Position numbers and translations under genes: made by a program. Below the pieces are notes generated by a model, which searched no databases, was not told where the DNA came from, and saw only the letters and a list, made by a program, of their open reading frames with translations. Shown in pieces: positions 15,005-27,699 of a stretch of DNA of 64,000 nt (the stretch's first letter is position 1; every line of letters starts with the position of its first letter). Source of the stretch: Plasmodium brasilianum (taxonomy: Eukaryota; Apicomplexa; Aconoidasida; Haemosporida; Plasmodiidae); the NCBI RefSeq assembly GCF_023973825.1, contig NC_090121.1, forward strand, positions 2,030,001 to 2,094,000. The letters are read 5' to 3'.

Positions 15005-15676
15005 TTATTTTAATGCAACAAAATGTTTTTTACAGTGATCATAATATTTTAAATGATCAAATAACTTGTTAAAACTAACACACCAGATTAATGTATAAAC
15101 CTCCTTTTTAAAATTAACATCCAATTTGAATGGATCAGAAGACTTTTTAAAATCGTTATCAAAATTGAATGTATTAAATAGTTTTTGAAGAATAATGACA
15201 ATATTTTATGTATCAAAATATTTTTTACATTTTTGGTTGTCCCATAATACACTACAGTGTTCTAGAAAAATGGTGTCATGTATTAATATATTTAAACTTT
15301 TACCAAAAGGTTATGATCACAATCACATAAATATATTATACTTTTTTTTATAGTTACACATATTTGTTAGTCTTATATTTTGTTCCTTCAATGAATAATG
15401 AGCCAGTCCTTGCGTTTAAGTGCTATTTGGATTTGTGTTATTCCATGAATTGTAAACCCCCCTTGAATTAAAATAAAAATAAATAATCAACATTTAAAAA
15501 AATATATTTATTTTTGCATGAAAGATATCTTCATTTTAAAATAAAAATATAAAAAAAAAAAATGTACAGATTCTTAAATTATTTCTTTTTTTTTTTATAC
15601 CTCATAAAATTATTCCCATGTTCATATTAAATTGGTAAATGTACAAATATAATTTTAAAGTGAAAAGAACTCACAT
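15005..15676 (-). pseudogene. Decayed paralog of the 9.5 kb exported-protein gene
   Basis: The two-exon architecture is still visible. The exon 1 remnant (15601-15676) ends in TWE-stop-FYE at a GT donor, like SWEYFHD at the 10 kb gene, and carries in-frame stops. The intron is 15462-15600 (139 bp). Exon 2 starts at 15461 with VYNSWNNTNPNS followed by NARTGSLF, matching the GNSWNKEASQNS...RISRLL spacing of the 9.5 kb gene. Downstream the frame breaks up. Recognisable pieces include LEHCSVLWDNQKCKKYF and HLKYYDHCKKHFVALK, richer in Cys than the intact paralog, so a second family may be mixed in. It has the same strand as the 9.5 kb gene and lies about 5 kb upstream of it, which suggests an old tandem duplication. 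Confidence 0.6.
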
Positions 15677-17290
15677 ACTTTTTATATTTTATTGTGTTTC
15701 TTTAAAATTACGATGTCTATCCTATAAAAATATAATTTTAAATAAATTGTATTTTTCTCACTACTTAATAACAGTTTATTCATATTCTTTCTTTTATAAT
15801 TTTATATATATTTTTAAAATTAAAATTAATATTATTTCGAAGTAAATTCAAATATACTACATAATATACAAAAAAAAATAAAATAAAAACAAAAAAAAAT
15901 TCGTTTAGTTTATAATGTATGTAAAAATATTTACACTATAAAAATAAAATGATTCAATGAATATAAAAATTATAAATTTATATTATAGCAATTATATTTG
16001 AAAAAAAATTATTTCAAGAATTGGAAAAAAAACACATCTTAATAACTTATTCATCTGTTCATTTTTTTTAAGGATAAGGATTAAATGTAATAAAAAATTA
16101 TGTGTTGTAATATTATTATTATATTATAAAATAAAATTTTTTTAAATGCACTATTGTATTAAGATTATTTTAACGTTTTAAAATATTTTCTAAGGTTTTA
16201 TATATATACTGTTTTTTATTATTATTTAAGCAAACAGTGAATTAAAAAACAAGAAAAATTATCAATGATGATAAACAATTCTTTCTATGAAGAGTTTAGT
16301 AAATGGTTGCACATTATAAATATCGCATATATTTTAATTTAATATAAATAGTATATTTTAATGAAATAAAATATAAATTACTTAACTGACGTGAGCGTAA
16401 TTCTTTTATTATTTATTATACATTTATTTTTTAATTTTTTCAAAACAAAACATTTAAAATAATATCCATATATTAATAGTTTTATATGTGTACTTTCTCG
16501 TAAATGCAGTAATTCCAAATATTTTAGTGTAAAAAAGAAAAAAAAAATTTTAAACTATATATTTGTTTACTCAATAATTTTTTTTTTCAATAAACATTTT
16601 CGTAATATATATAGATAATATAATTATAAAAATAAATATCCATATATAAAGCTATAAAAGGAAGCATTTTAATAATTTTAATTGTCTAGGTAGTTTTTTT
16701 AAAGCGCCCACATGTCCAATTGTACATGCGGAGGTAAAATTATGTACATATTAAAGATGAAAATTCATCATGATAATGAAAAGAGTGAATTACAGTATTT
16801 AGTCCCCATTAAAAACAAATAAGGATAAACAGTAAACATAAAAAAAAATAATTACCTAAAATAATGTGTATAAAATTTTTTAGACATAATGTTAATAACT
16901 ATAATAAAATGTTTACATTGTTCGCTTAAATATTACTATTTTTTTTGTATATTCTGAAAGAAATATTATTATTATAGTTTATGAATTCTTACATATATAT
17001 ATATGTATATATATTTTTTATGGAATCTAATAATATAAACATCTAATATATTTAACGTATTTATAAGTGATCATGCTTTAATAAGTTCAATTATTCCATA
17101 TATATGTACTGATAAGGGAATAATGTTATTCTGAAGGTTGATGAATTATTATTTTAGACTTTTTGTTTGGTATGTTACTTATGTTAAGTTAAAGTATTAA
17201 TAATTAGGGGATATTTAACAAAGTTTATAATGATGTTAAGGGTTTTTTCGGCAAAACAAATTACATAAGAACAAAACGTGCAGAGGTTCG
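15677..17290. other. AT-rich intergenic stretch
   Basis: No supported gene. The open frame at 15639-15845 (+) is low-complexity and overlaps the minus-strand exon remnant. A short GC-richer patch at 16701-16733 (two CATGT-type blocks around a GCGCCCACATG core) stands out but has no assignable role. Confidence 0.45.
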
Positions 17291-17500
17291 TTAAAATATG
17301 CAGCAAAAATGTCATTTACCAGGAGACATTAATGATATATATTTTGGAAATGTTGTAATTTTAATGATATTTATTGAATAATTATAGAAGTTTATACATT
17401 TACATGCAGAAGTGTCATTTAATGAAAATGATAAATATGATCCATATGTAGACGACCTTCCGGAAATTTTTTTTGGGATAAAATTATTATTTATTTAACG
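17291..17500 (+). repeat. Imperfect direct repeat with coding-like text
   Basis: Two related segments begin at about 17299 and 17405. Both start with ATGCAG and share a GTCATTTA core a few bases on, about 106 bp apart. The second copy reads AEVSFNENDKYDPYVDDLPE in one frame and the first reads QQKCHLPGDINDIYFGN in another, both with ordinary protein composition. It may be the remains of a repeat-bearing exon. No family is recognised. Confidence 0.3.
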
Positions 17501-18340
17501 TATATATTAATGTGATTTTGCAAAATTACTACATATGAAATTGCACTATATTATATATATTTCACATAACAAAGAGTAATATGGATTTGACATCACGTAA
17601 CCCATCCTGAAATTCAACAAAAAATGTTACCTGTATTAATGAACTTCAAAAATAAATGGAGGATTAACAATAAATTATATATAAAAAAAGAAATTTTTTA
17701 TCATACTCTCTTTTAAGCTTTAAACAAAATTGAGGTAAACCTATAATTGAAACTATATATTTATAGGACAAATTTACATGAAATAATTATCCTTGAAGTG
17801 TATAAAAGAATTTCCATTATTATAACTAGTTCGAATTTTTTTTACTATTGTCAATAGAAAAAAAAAAATTTTTTTTAAGTTTTTACAAGAGGTAAAAGGA
17901 TACTTTAAAATATCACATATGTTGGGAGATTTAATATTCATAATTTCTTAATATGAAACATAAATTTGGAATAATTTTCATAATACTATATAGCAAAATG
18001 AGCCCCATACAATATGAACAAGACATATCATTAAGAAAAAAAAAGATATAAATATATATAGTAATAGTATTGTTCATTAAGTAGTTACGTAACATATATA
18101 TATAATGTACAACGAAAAAGAAAATATAAACTACATAAAATAGTTAAAACAATATAAGTGTAACAAAGATATAACACGAATGAATATATCTTATTATATT
18201 TTAAATATCAATATGGTGCAAGAAATAGTCTGTAAAATTATGTATAGGAAAGTTAGTCCATATAATATACAATTTCCCCGAAATATGCTTCGTAATATGG
18301 ACGCTCATTTACAAAAAAATAATAAAAACTTTATTTCCTA
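17501..18340. other. AT-rich intergenic stretch
   Basis: Nothing supportable was seen. Only poly-A/T and short AT tracts are present. Confidence 0.45.
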
Positions 18341-18760
18341 CTATAACTTTTTCATATAAATTGAAAAAAGGAAGTACATACATACAATAGTGTTATAATC
18401 AAAAGACCAAAAAACATGAATATGAAAATTAATAGGGAATTTAATATAATTATTTTGTTCTTCTATGATTATAAAATTTATAAATTCTTTACCATTATTA
18501 CAATATAGAATAATAATAAGTTCCATTTTACATAGGTAAAAATATTCCGTTTTTATCTTACATGTGTTTAAGGATAATTAAAATAATTTGTTCATAATTT
18601 CATCGATGTATAGATGAATCTGAACTTTAAGTTCTTTACTTTTTACAGTTTCCATTTTAAATAATTTAGCAGCATTATTCATATTTTACACATACCCTAA
18701 TAATTTTAATCTTTCATTGCAAATATTGTAAATAGATTCAAGGAACTGTACAACATGGAA
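18341..18760 (-). pseudogene. Unassigned minus-strand gene remnant
   Basis: From about 18758 down to 18574 one frame reads coding-like text (FLESIYNICNERLKLLG, then a stop, then KLFKMETVKSKELKVQIHLY), ending at a TAA. Below it 18341-18526 is open for 61 codons from an ATG, with a Phe/Tyr-rich C-terminus. The residue mix is unlike random AT translation in the upper part. I do not recognise the family. It is most likely a dead subtelomeric gene with at least one stop. Confidence 0.35.
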
Positions 18761-19400
18761 AAAAGATACATATATTGAATATATGTGTTTTCTAGTTATG
18801 TTTATATACACTTTTTTGCTTTCTTTATGTGAAAAGTTTAATTAAAAAAAGTTTTATATACTCAATTATAATAAGATTATTTCATATATTTCGTGGATGT
18901 ATCAATGAATTATAATTTAGTTTAATTAGAGTTTGTTTTTGGTAAATAATTAATTCGTAATACTTAGTAAAATATTTTTAATGTTTTATTTTTCTACAAC
19001 ATAGTTTTAAGTACATGAATATATATATATATATATTTATACAAATTATCACATTTTATGAAATAAAAGAAAATAATAAAATAATAATAACTCAAACAAC
19101 AAATCAATGAATCTTAAGTATATAGTTAACAGTATAGTTGATGAACATATAAAATTGTAGAAGTACTCCATGAAAGAAAGTATTGGATTGACCTTTTTTT
19201 TTTAAATTATGCATTTATCCTTATAATTAGGATATTTAATTAATAAAAAAATGTGATACAACAATAACATTTAAGAAGTTTTTGTTTTTATGTGTGAAGT
19301 ATTTTTAAGAGTAACATTTATTTATTGGGAGAAATATTTTTTTAGTAAATACTAAATATGTATCTTTTATTTTATTATAACTATAATAAATATTTGGACT
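18761..19400. other. AT-rich intergenic stretch
   Basis: Contains a short (AT)n tract at about 19020-19036. No gene or motif could be supported. Confidence 0.45.
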
Positions 19401-20000
19401 AGTACTACTATGTTGATAATAGGGAAGGTACAACAATGTGTCAATTACTCGAAAGTCATAAATAAGATAAGGTTTCAAATATTGTATGGATAATTATAGA
19501 GATTTCAAATAATGAAGGATATGAAAAAAAATATAAATATAATGATGAATACATAACAATAAGAATAATTATACCACAAAATGGAAGTTCATTAAATAAT
19601 GCTGATGGTTATTATCAATTTAAGAGAAGTAAATCTCCTGCGTATTTGGATGCAGTTCACATTTTAATTTAAGTATGTTCGACAAGATATATTATAAAAG
19701 TAAACCCTGGAATTCTGAGAATGCTTATTTTCTATTTATTAGGAAAATATATAAAAATAAAGGACACAGTGATTCATTTTTCAAATTGCTTTATTTTACC
19801 ATACGGACTACTTTTATTTGTATTAATAATATTAAAATATATGAAGGATGAGGATTCTATAATAACGGAGTTCAAATGATTTAAGGTAGAAACTCCTTAA
19901 TTTTTAATATTCACTGTTGTACATTTAGAATCATATATTTATGTATATATAATAATTATAAAATATATAATGTTAGCTCATAAAAAATGTGATATCCAGT
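19400..20000 (+). pseudogene. Decayed plus-strand exported-protein gene
   Basis: Coding-like text appears in more than one frame. At 19500-19672 it includes NEGYEKKYKYNDEYITIRII and NADGYYQFKRSKSPAYLDAV. At 19676-19850 an open run from an ATG (MFDKIYYKSKPWNSENAYF) leads to a hydrophobic stretch. The segment sits where a coding region is expected. The 3' flank beginning at about 20641 is related to the one at about 32461, and that one lies about 640 bp after the stop of the intact 31 kb gene. By that spacing the dead gene should end near 20000, as observed. Membership in the two-exon exported family is inferred from this context. Confidence 0.45.
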
Positions 20001-20964
20001 ATGGAATACACTTTTTCTCATAAGTTAGCATTTTATAACAATTAAGTTTTATAAATTCTTAAATACTAAGCACAGATGAAAACCATAACTATAACTGCTT
20101 AGATATCATAACCCCATTTGTATGGATTTGTCTTTTTTGGTCTACAATAACAAAAATATTGACTTAAAATTTTTTGGTTGATTTAAATGTATTCTTAATT
20201 TTTAACTTATGTTTTAAATTATTTTAAAAAAATAGGACAATATTATGCTTAAAATATATTCTTCTGTATTTAACTAGAGTATAGCGAACAATAAACACAA
20301 GTACCTTAAAATGGATATATATAAGGAAACATTTATATAATTTTATTAATATTGTATTAGGTTTTGCATTAGTTACTATAAAAAATAGTCTTAATTATTT
20401 TGGGGGCTTTCGCTTGTTGCAAAATAATAATTCACTTGTTTATTTAGTAAGATGTATTATATGTTTTAAATTAAAAATAAATTTGTTTTGTTTTGAACAT
20501 AAAGAAACAAAGTGAATTAACCTCGTTCTCATGATATATATAAATATATTTAATATAAAAGTAACAAATGAATTATGAGATATTTATATCTTATAACATT
20601 ATATATATTTTTATTTAAAATATAAAATTATTTTTTAAGAGCTAAGAATAACTTTAAAATAAGTAAACATTTTAAATTTAATGAGTTAGCTAATATGAAT
20701 AATTTTAAATAATATATATGATAGTTCTTATTTAATTTTGTTTTTCGTCTTTTTTTATTATGAAATAATTTGTTTAATCAATAATAAAAAAATTTTGTAC
20801 GGCACAAAATAGTATACAAAATTTATGTTTTTTAAAATAGTAGGAGTTAAATGATAAGCAACTTGTTTTTTTATTTTAATAATTTAATCCTGTAGAAGCT
20901 ATTACTGAAGTATAAATATTATTATATATACGTATTATTATGAATTGAATTTCGATAACATTAG
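20001..20964. repeat. 3' flank module shared with the 31 kb gene
   Basis: Blocks here recur in the same order downstream of the intact gene at 31 kb. GAGCTAAGAATAA is at 20641 and 32463. An ACAATTTGTTTAAT-type block, a GGCACAAAA/GGCCCAAAA block (20801/32623), and a TAAATG...TGTAGA block (20848/32655) follow. A further block at about 20450 (ATGTTTTAAATTAAAAATAA) resembles about 49727, downstream of the 48 kb pseudogene. This indicates duplication of whole gene-plus-flank units rather than of coding regions alone. Confidence 0.55.
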
Positions 20965-21165
20965 GTGCCATTATACAATGCAACACAAAGTATCGCTATT
21001 TTCTTTTATTTAATTTTTTTTGGAGGAATCCCTTTAGTAATATTTATATATAAGAAAAGAAAAAAATATTTGGTGAATAAAATTGGTTATTTTATTTTTG
21101 TTTGTTCTATATTTTGTTTTGTATATTTATTGAATTATACGTTTTATAATACGCGAACAAATTAA
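20965..21165 (+). CDS. Possible small hydrophobic ORF, recurring 3' of exported genes
   Basis: A 66-codon open frame (start codon GTG; no upstream ATG in frame), possibly preceded by a splice acceptor (TTAG just before). It encodes two hydrophobic stretches around a basic KKRKK loop. Part of it (SIFCFVYLLNYTFYN) resembles STFCSEYLLNNLFYN in a frame at 32871-33104, at the equivalent position downstream of the 31 kb gene. It may be a small membrane protein exon, or simply homologous non-coding flank. Confidence in protein coding is low. Confidence 0.25.
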   Translation: MPLYNATQSIAIFFYLIFFGGIPLVIFIYKKRKKYLVNKIGYFIFVCSIFCFVYLLNYTFYNTRTN

Positions 21166-24100
21166 TTTAAATTTATGTATTTATTTATTTTTTTTTTTGT
21201 TAATATTATTACTTAAAAGTATGTAACCTTAAATATTACATGAATGTCTTAAATAATTTCTGAACATAGAAGATTAATTAAAAAGAAGTTAATATTAATA
21301 ATGTACTGTAGTGAAAAAAAAACTGTTATTGTAAGACAACATATGATGAGAAAGTAAATTTCACTCATTCTAGTGAACTATTAAAATACCTATTTTTGTA
21401 ATTTAATTATTAGCAAGAACATAGTTGAAATAACGTAATATATTTATGGTAAATAACTTTATAAAACGGTTAATTGATGGAACAATAGGAAAATAAAATT
21501 TTATCTGAAAATAAATGTAGTACACTCATATATTTTTATACATTATACTGAAATAAAAAATGTTATATAACTTAAAATTATATAACAAAATAACTATTAA
21601 TGATAAGAAGCATAATCAATTATCGCAGCATATATTTTCAGGAGAAATAAGTGTTATAGGATCATATAATATCTAGAATAATTTAGAAAATACTAATGGG
21701 TTAATAAATATATATATACTTAATAATACCATACTTTTACGTTGTGTGCATTTAATCAGGAACAAATTAAATATGTCAAGAAAAAATGTAATTTATTTAG
21801 AGATAATACTTTCATTTGAATACATATTTACAATTAATTTAAAATGACTTGCATATTTTAAAAAAATACAACAATGAAAATTAAATTAGGAAAAAATAAA
21901 TATTTCTAAAAATGATTAACCGTGTTTCATATAAATTTAGAATATATTTATTAAATAAATACTTATAAGTTTTTATAATTTGTATAATTATATATTTTTC
22001 ATAAGACACAGTAATAATTATTAATATAAGCTCCTATGTATTTTTTATAAAAATAAAATTATGTAATATTTGTTGTAATAAGTGGAATTTAAGTAGTAGA
22101 AAACTTTATGGTAAACAAATATGCTTTCGTCCAGATATATTTATTACACAATATCCATATATATAAATAATATAAAAATATAAATGAGTAATGTAGAAAA
22201 ATTATTATCGTATATTTTTGTGATGCCATAAGGAATTATGATTTATATAGGGCACAAATTTTATGGTGGTTTTAATTTTTCTTCATTGAATTAATAATTA
22301 CTCAAAAAAGTAATTTGTTTACATACAGAGGTACCAATTCAATATAATATACTTAAAGTAATATATCTAATATATAATATTATAATAATTGTGCATGAAT
22401 CAAATATAACAAATATAAAGGAATAAAAATATCGAAACAAATATTTATTCCTTAAATGATATATTTCAAAAAAAACTTATTCTATTCTATTTATATTAGT
22501 AACATAAACGTTATGATTTAATATTTTACTTGGAATAGAATACGTTTATAAATGAATAAGAAATAAATTCTTTGTTCTCTCCTATATAAAAATTTCAACA
22601 AATATTTAATAAATCAAATATTTTCCTAAGCTTTATTATTTATTATCCATTTATATTTCTAAACTATTTTATTTTAACTTGTTAGTTATCTTATACAAAA
22701 TTATTTTTTTAATTTACATAGTTGTTAAAGTTGTTTTTTACCTAAATTTGCCTTTACATGTTTATTTTATTTTTAATATTTATATTTTTAACGAACAAAT
22801 TTTTTTTTTATTTTTGGGAAAAAAAAGGGAGAATGATTGAATCCTTAAATTAAAAAAAATTTACTTTTAGTAATAACAAATAAAATATATTTGTTTGAAA
22901 TACATAATTTTTATAATCTCTTATTTAGAGTGATTTGATACAAAATTATACTATAGTGTTAATTTGTATTTCTCTTTTTGAAATATAAAATTTTTTTTAT
23001 GAGAATTAATTGCATAATGAAACTATTAAAGTAACATTACATAAACATTCTACATATAATAGGTTTATTTTTCATGTTAGCTCATAAATTGTAAAATAAT
23101 AAAAAAAAGAAAAAAGAGTGTAAATAATATTGGAATACATAAATCATTGCATACAGCTATAGTACTTCTAAAATTATATTTAATATTTCACATGTAAATG
23201 TAATATATAAAGATGTTTTATTAAAAAATATAAAGGGAGATAAATATATAAAAAATATGTAAAAACTTTTCACTTATTCTTTGGTTTAAAAATTTAGAGT
23301 AATTGTAACTTTATAATTTTTTTTGTTCTTTATTTGTATTTATTATCAAGAAAATATATATAAATAAGAAAAGTTAAAGAATTGTTATAAAAATATTTAA
23401 ATGAGTTACTATATAAAGAACATATTAATAGATATATTATTTATTATCACAATATTTTGAAAGTATATATATTAGAATATAGGAATCTTTGGTTTCAAAA
23501 ATATTATATATAACTAACATTATTATATATTAACAATAATTTTTCGTTACTTCTGCTTTTAAAATATTTTGTTTCAAAAAATGTGCTAATAAAAAAAAAA
23601 GAGAAAAAAAAGCTTTCTAAAATTAAATTATTAAGTACATATTTTAAAAAAAACAAAGGATATAATAAAATTTTATCTTTATTAATTAGCTATATATATG
23701 TATATATTATATTTTGATTTAAAAATGTATGTTTATTTAGTATTTTTTAATCGTTACAATTTGTTTAATATATTTTATTTTACCATGTTTAATAAAATTA
23801 TTCAATTAGAAATTAAACAAAAACATTTTAATTATATATTTTTAAGTGTTTATGTATTGAAATTATTAAAAAGGGGCACATAAAAAAATTAATATATATA
23901 TTATTTGTTAAAAAATTTTAAAAAGAAGAAAGACTGAATATATTTATGTGTTTAACGAAAAAATAATAATATTGAATAATAATACTAAGATAAACTGATA
24001 TAATAAAAATTAAAGTTTTAATATGTATACAATAATGTTTTTATTATTTTCATGTTATAAAATATTTATGAAAAAAAATATATTAGTGTTGTGAAATTTG

Positions 24101-26319
24101 CTAGTGTTCTTTTATATTTCATTTATATCTTTTCTACCTCAAAGTACTCCATTAATTCAAAATAATAATATAGTTCGAAATAAGTTCTGTACTTTTTTTA
24201 TGTTATTTTTTATAATGCAAAATATTAATTTTGTGGAAGTTCAAATTAATGTATGTTCAACGTTATGACGTAATAAGAATATTTTTTTTTTGTAATAATA
24301 GTAAAGAATAATGCATTAACCATATACATATGAATTTACTGAATTTCAACTTGTATAAGTTTTATATATGATAAAACAATATTATTTCATTTCTCAAAAT
24401 GAATAACACAATTATATATCTTAAACGTAAACAAATATATTGTATATGCATATATTTCTATTAGGATATATTAGTTATATATATATATATATATATTTTT
24501 TTTTTTTATATAATTCTATATGAGATATTTTGAGAATTCTTTCTTTTTTTTTTTTCTTTATATAAATATAGTATATATTCTTTTTTTTCATAAATATAGG
24601 ATATTTTACTGTTTATTATATTGTGATATTGATTACAGGAATTCTATAAACAATGGTATATTATTTGTTTAATATTAATGATTGAGTTCTATGAACAATA
24701 AAACATATATAATATTTATGGAATTATGTGACAAATAGTGAAAATGCGTATACAAACTTTTTCAAGTATATTTTATTTTAATTTATAGAACTATTTTTAA
24801 TGAGATACACTTGACTCAAGGAAAAGTTTTTTAGTATGTGATGACTATTTATCTGAATACTTTGATTTATAGGAAATGTATAGATAATTTATATGTTAAT
24901 AAGATACTCCATGTTAAGTTAGTAATTTATTTTAGTTTGTTTTAATTATTATGAAATTTGGTTAAATTGATATCTTAAATATTTTAGCATGAGTATCATT
25001 TTATTATTTTTTTCACATATATTTTATATACATATTTTAGTATATTTTAACAATTTTATTAACTAATTTTAATTATAATCCCTATTAAGGTGTTATAAGT
25101 TATCTAATTGTATTAATTGTTTGTGTAATTTTAAATGTATCATTATTAATATATTCAATTATTCTTTATAATATATGTTTATACAATAAACTAATAGGTA
25201 AATTTAGAAGTCCCGTTTATTTTTTAATTGTTTTTTTTTTATATTATTCTATTGAATGCGCATAACGAGATAATAAAACTTAAAATATAATTATTTCCCA
25301 ATATTTTATGAAGATATACTTAATTATTGATAATGTGTAAAAAAAATTAAAACATTATAAAGACATAATGTCATCTATTTAATACTAATTCTAAAAGGTG
25401 ATACGTGTTTTTTTATTACACAAATAGTTGACAGAAATATAAAAAATATCTTATCAATTTATAAATTTTATTTTTATTTAATATAATATTATTCACAGTT
25501 ATTAATATAATATGGAACAAAAATAAATGAAACGTATGAAAATATATAATCAAAAAGTGTGATAGAACAATTATTCATAATTAATGTTACATATATCGAA
25601 AATAAAACAATCGTCATATATTAATTTTTATAACGTAATATATATTTTACATAAATTACATTAAAATGTTTTGACATATTCTACAGACATATTTTTGCAA
25701 CCGTAGAAATAAATAGAAGAAACTTTCTTGTTCTTATTTTTACTTTTTTAAAAGTCATTTTTTAAATTTTGTGAAAATTTACTTTATACCATGTAATTAA
25801 TTGTACGCATTAATTTGAAGTAATATATAAATATAAAAATGTTAATAACATTTGAAAAGCTATTTTAATTTCAATCATTTTAATAAATAATAATTTAATA
25901 TTTTTTATATTTATTAACTATTAAAACAAAAATGGTAAATAGATATGTATATTTTTATATATTGTAAAATAACTAAATGGAATAATTAATATTTTGCATA
26001 GTTTATCTTCAACGGGGAGATATTATTTCTAGGTAAAATTGATAATTATATTTTTATATGAAGATAAATATCAATAAAACCCTTCATTATATAGTTACAT
26101 AGGATTATTATATAAATATATCAGTAAAGAATACAATATGTAATTACGTAACATAAATAAAATTTATTTATTATGTATCATTACAGTGTCATAAAATTCT
26201 TATAAATTAGTACTTTGCAAAAGAACCATATTCAATATAATGCTTCACTTTACTTGGAGATTACACTTCCAATATTCATTTCATTTTTTTAGTATTAAAA
26301 GTGATTACTTTATGTTGTA
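21166..26319. other. Long AT-rich intergenic stretch
   Basis: No credible gene. The short frame at 23698-23883 (+) is compositional. The block at 22800-22892 is related to 46150-46257, which lies about 2 kb upstream of the 48 kb pseudogene, so part of this stretch may be the orphaned 5' flank of a deleted gene. (AT)n and T-homopolymer tracts occur at about 24478-24510. Confidence 0.45.
22860..22892. repeat. Flank repeat, copy 1 (partner at 46225-46257)
   Basis: A 33-base block (TTTACTTTTAGTAATAA...) matches 46225-46257 with a single mismatch. Both copies are preceded by a T-run, a TTTTTGG(G) step and an A-run. This degree of match across 23 kb in otherwise diverged AT DNA suggests homologous upstream regions of gene-family members. 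Confidence 0.6.
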
Positions 26320-26616
26320 ATGGTAGTACTACTACAACATAATATTAAAGAAAAAATAAGGAAAAATTTTCAAAATATAAATTTATTCGTATATCATAAT
26401 TTATATAAAAATATACATAATATTTCTATGGAATATATGTCCTTCTATTTTCTCTATATATATTGTTTTCTAATATATGTTATCATGTATTTAATTAAAA
26501 TATATTCAAATAGACAGGCAGATATAAAGGGGAATGTAGGAGTAAAATTCATATTTATTCTAAAAATTTTAAGTAATTCATTATTTATATATTACATTTA
26601 TACTGAACTGAAATAA
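26320..26616 (+). CDS. Possible small ORF with membrane segments
   Basis: A 98-codon frame from a true ATG, ending at a TAA. The N-terminal third is mixed (VVLLQHNIKEKIRKNFQNIN). The middle has a strong hydrophobic helix (YFLYIYCFLIYVIMYLI) followed by a polar loop (NRQADIKGNVGV) and a second weaker hydrophobic stretch. It lies about 70 bp before the pir pseudogene on the same strand. It could be a fragment of another gene or chance. No family is recognised. Confidence 0.2.
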   Translation: MVVLLQHNIKEKIRKNFQNINLFVYHNLYKNIHNISMEYMSFYFLYIYCFLIYVIMYLIKIYSNRQADIKGNVGVKFIFILKILSNSLFIYYIYTELK

Positions 26617-26683
26617 ATAATTATTTTATGAATTAAAGTACGTACATACTTATATTATTCATTTTTTATGTGTAATTTCCTAG

Positions 26684-27560
26684 ATTGTAAAACACAAAGG
26701 TTTCTTTCTTATGAAAGATATAATGAATTGGACTGTGAGGAAAATATAAGTTGTGTTGATAGTTTATGTAATACTCTATTAAGAGGAGATAGAAACATTA
26801 AGAAGATTTATAAAAAGGCTTAAATATACTTTAAATTTTATCTAGTAAAATAATAAAAAAGATCTCATAGACCGTTTTTGTTATTTCCAATAATGTTTTT
26901 ACTATAGGGTGAGCAACAATTTAAAAACTCGTAGGAATAATAATAATGACATTCGTTTTATTAATAAACTTCTTAAAGTAATGAATGGTGTTAATTTAAA
27001 AAATTTAAGAAATACAAAAAGTTGGTGTCAGTATGATTTCAAATAGATATACTAGAAAGAATATAAAGAATTATATGTTTATTTTAAAAATATCATTTCT
27101 ATGAATGGTAAAATTAATACTGTAAACATGAAAGGAAAGAGTATTTGCGTATACATTATTTATATTAGTATATTATATACAAACTTTATAGGTGAATGTT
27201 GAACATTTTAAAATGATAATGCTTATGCATATAATTATGAGGAATATTTTAAATATAATGAAATATATAACATGTCTACACTGTATTTGAAATTAAAATG
27301 TTGTCGTTTTAACAAAATTGATTATAAATTTATAAAGGCAGTTAAAACTATGTCTATTGATTATTTTGTTTAAAATAATACAGAAAGAACAAGTAAAAAG
27401 AGTATACCATAAGGAATGGTTTAAAAAATTTATCCTAATGTTTCATAAGAATATAATATATTAAAATGCAATTATTTATCAGTTCCTTAAATGTTTATGT
27501 GGTTGTTGAAATATGTTTTATGTTATTCCTTTTATAAATAGTAAAAGTAAATTGTATGTT
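26684..27560 (+). pseudogene. pir family pseudogene
   Basis: After a splice acceptor (CCTAG at 26679-26683), text typical of the start of the PIR main exon appears: LSYERYNELDCEENISCVDS, in frame until a stop. After a frame change near 26925 the second part reads DIRFINKLLKVMNGVN, then SWCQYDF, KEYKELYVYFKN and YFKYNEIYNMSTLYLKLKC. This is the Trp/Cys/Tyr spacing of PIR ectodomains, with stops (TAG, TAG, TGA, TAA, TAA) at intervals. A poor hydrophobic stretch at about 27490-27540 may be the transmembrane remnant. PIR proteins are variant antigens; this copy is clearly dead. The assignment rests on motif recognition and comparison with the intact pir at 33.5 kb. Confidence 0.75.
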
Positions 27561-27699
27561 AAATAATAATATATTACAATGCTATATATATTTTTTTTCC
27601 TTAAAAAGTTATAATAAAAAATTAATTGTATTAAATATATATTACATTTACCATTTATATATTAATTCGTAGAATTTGGAGCCTTATTTTATAAGTACA

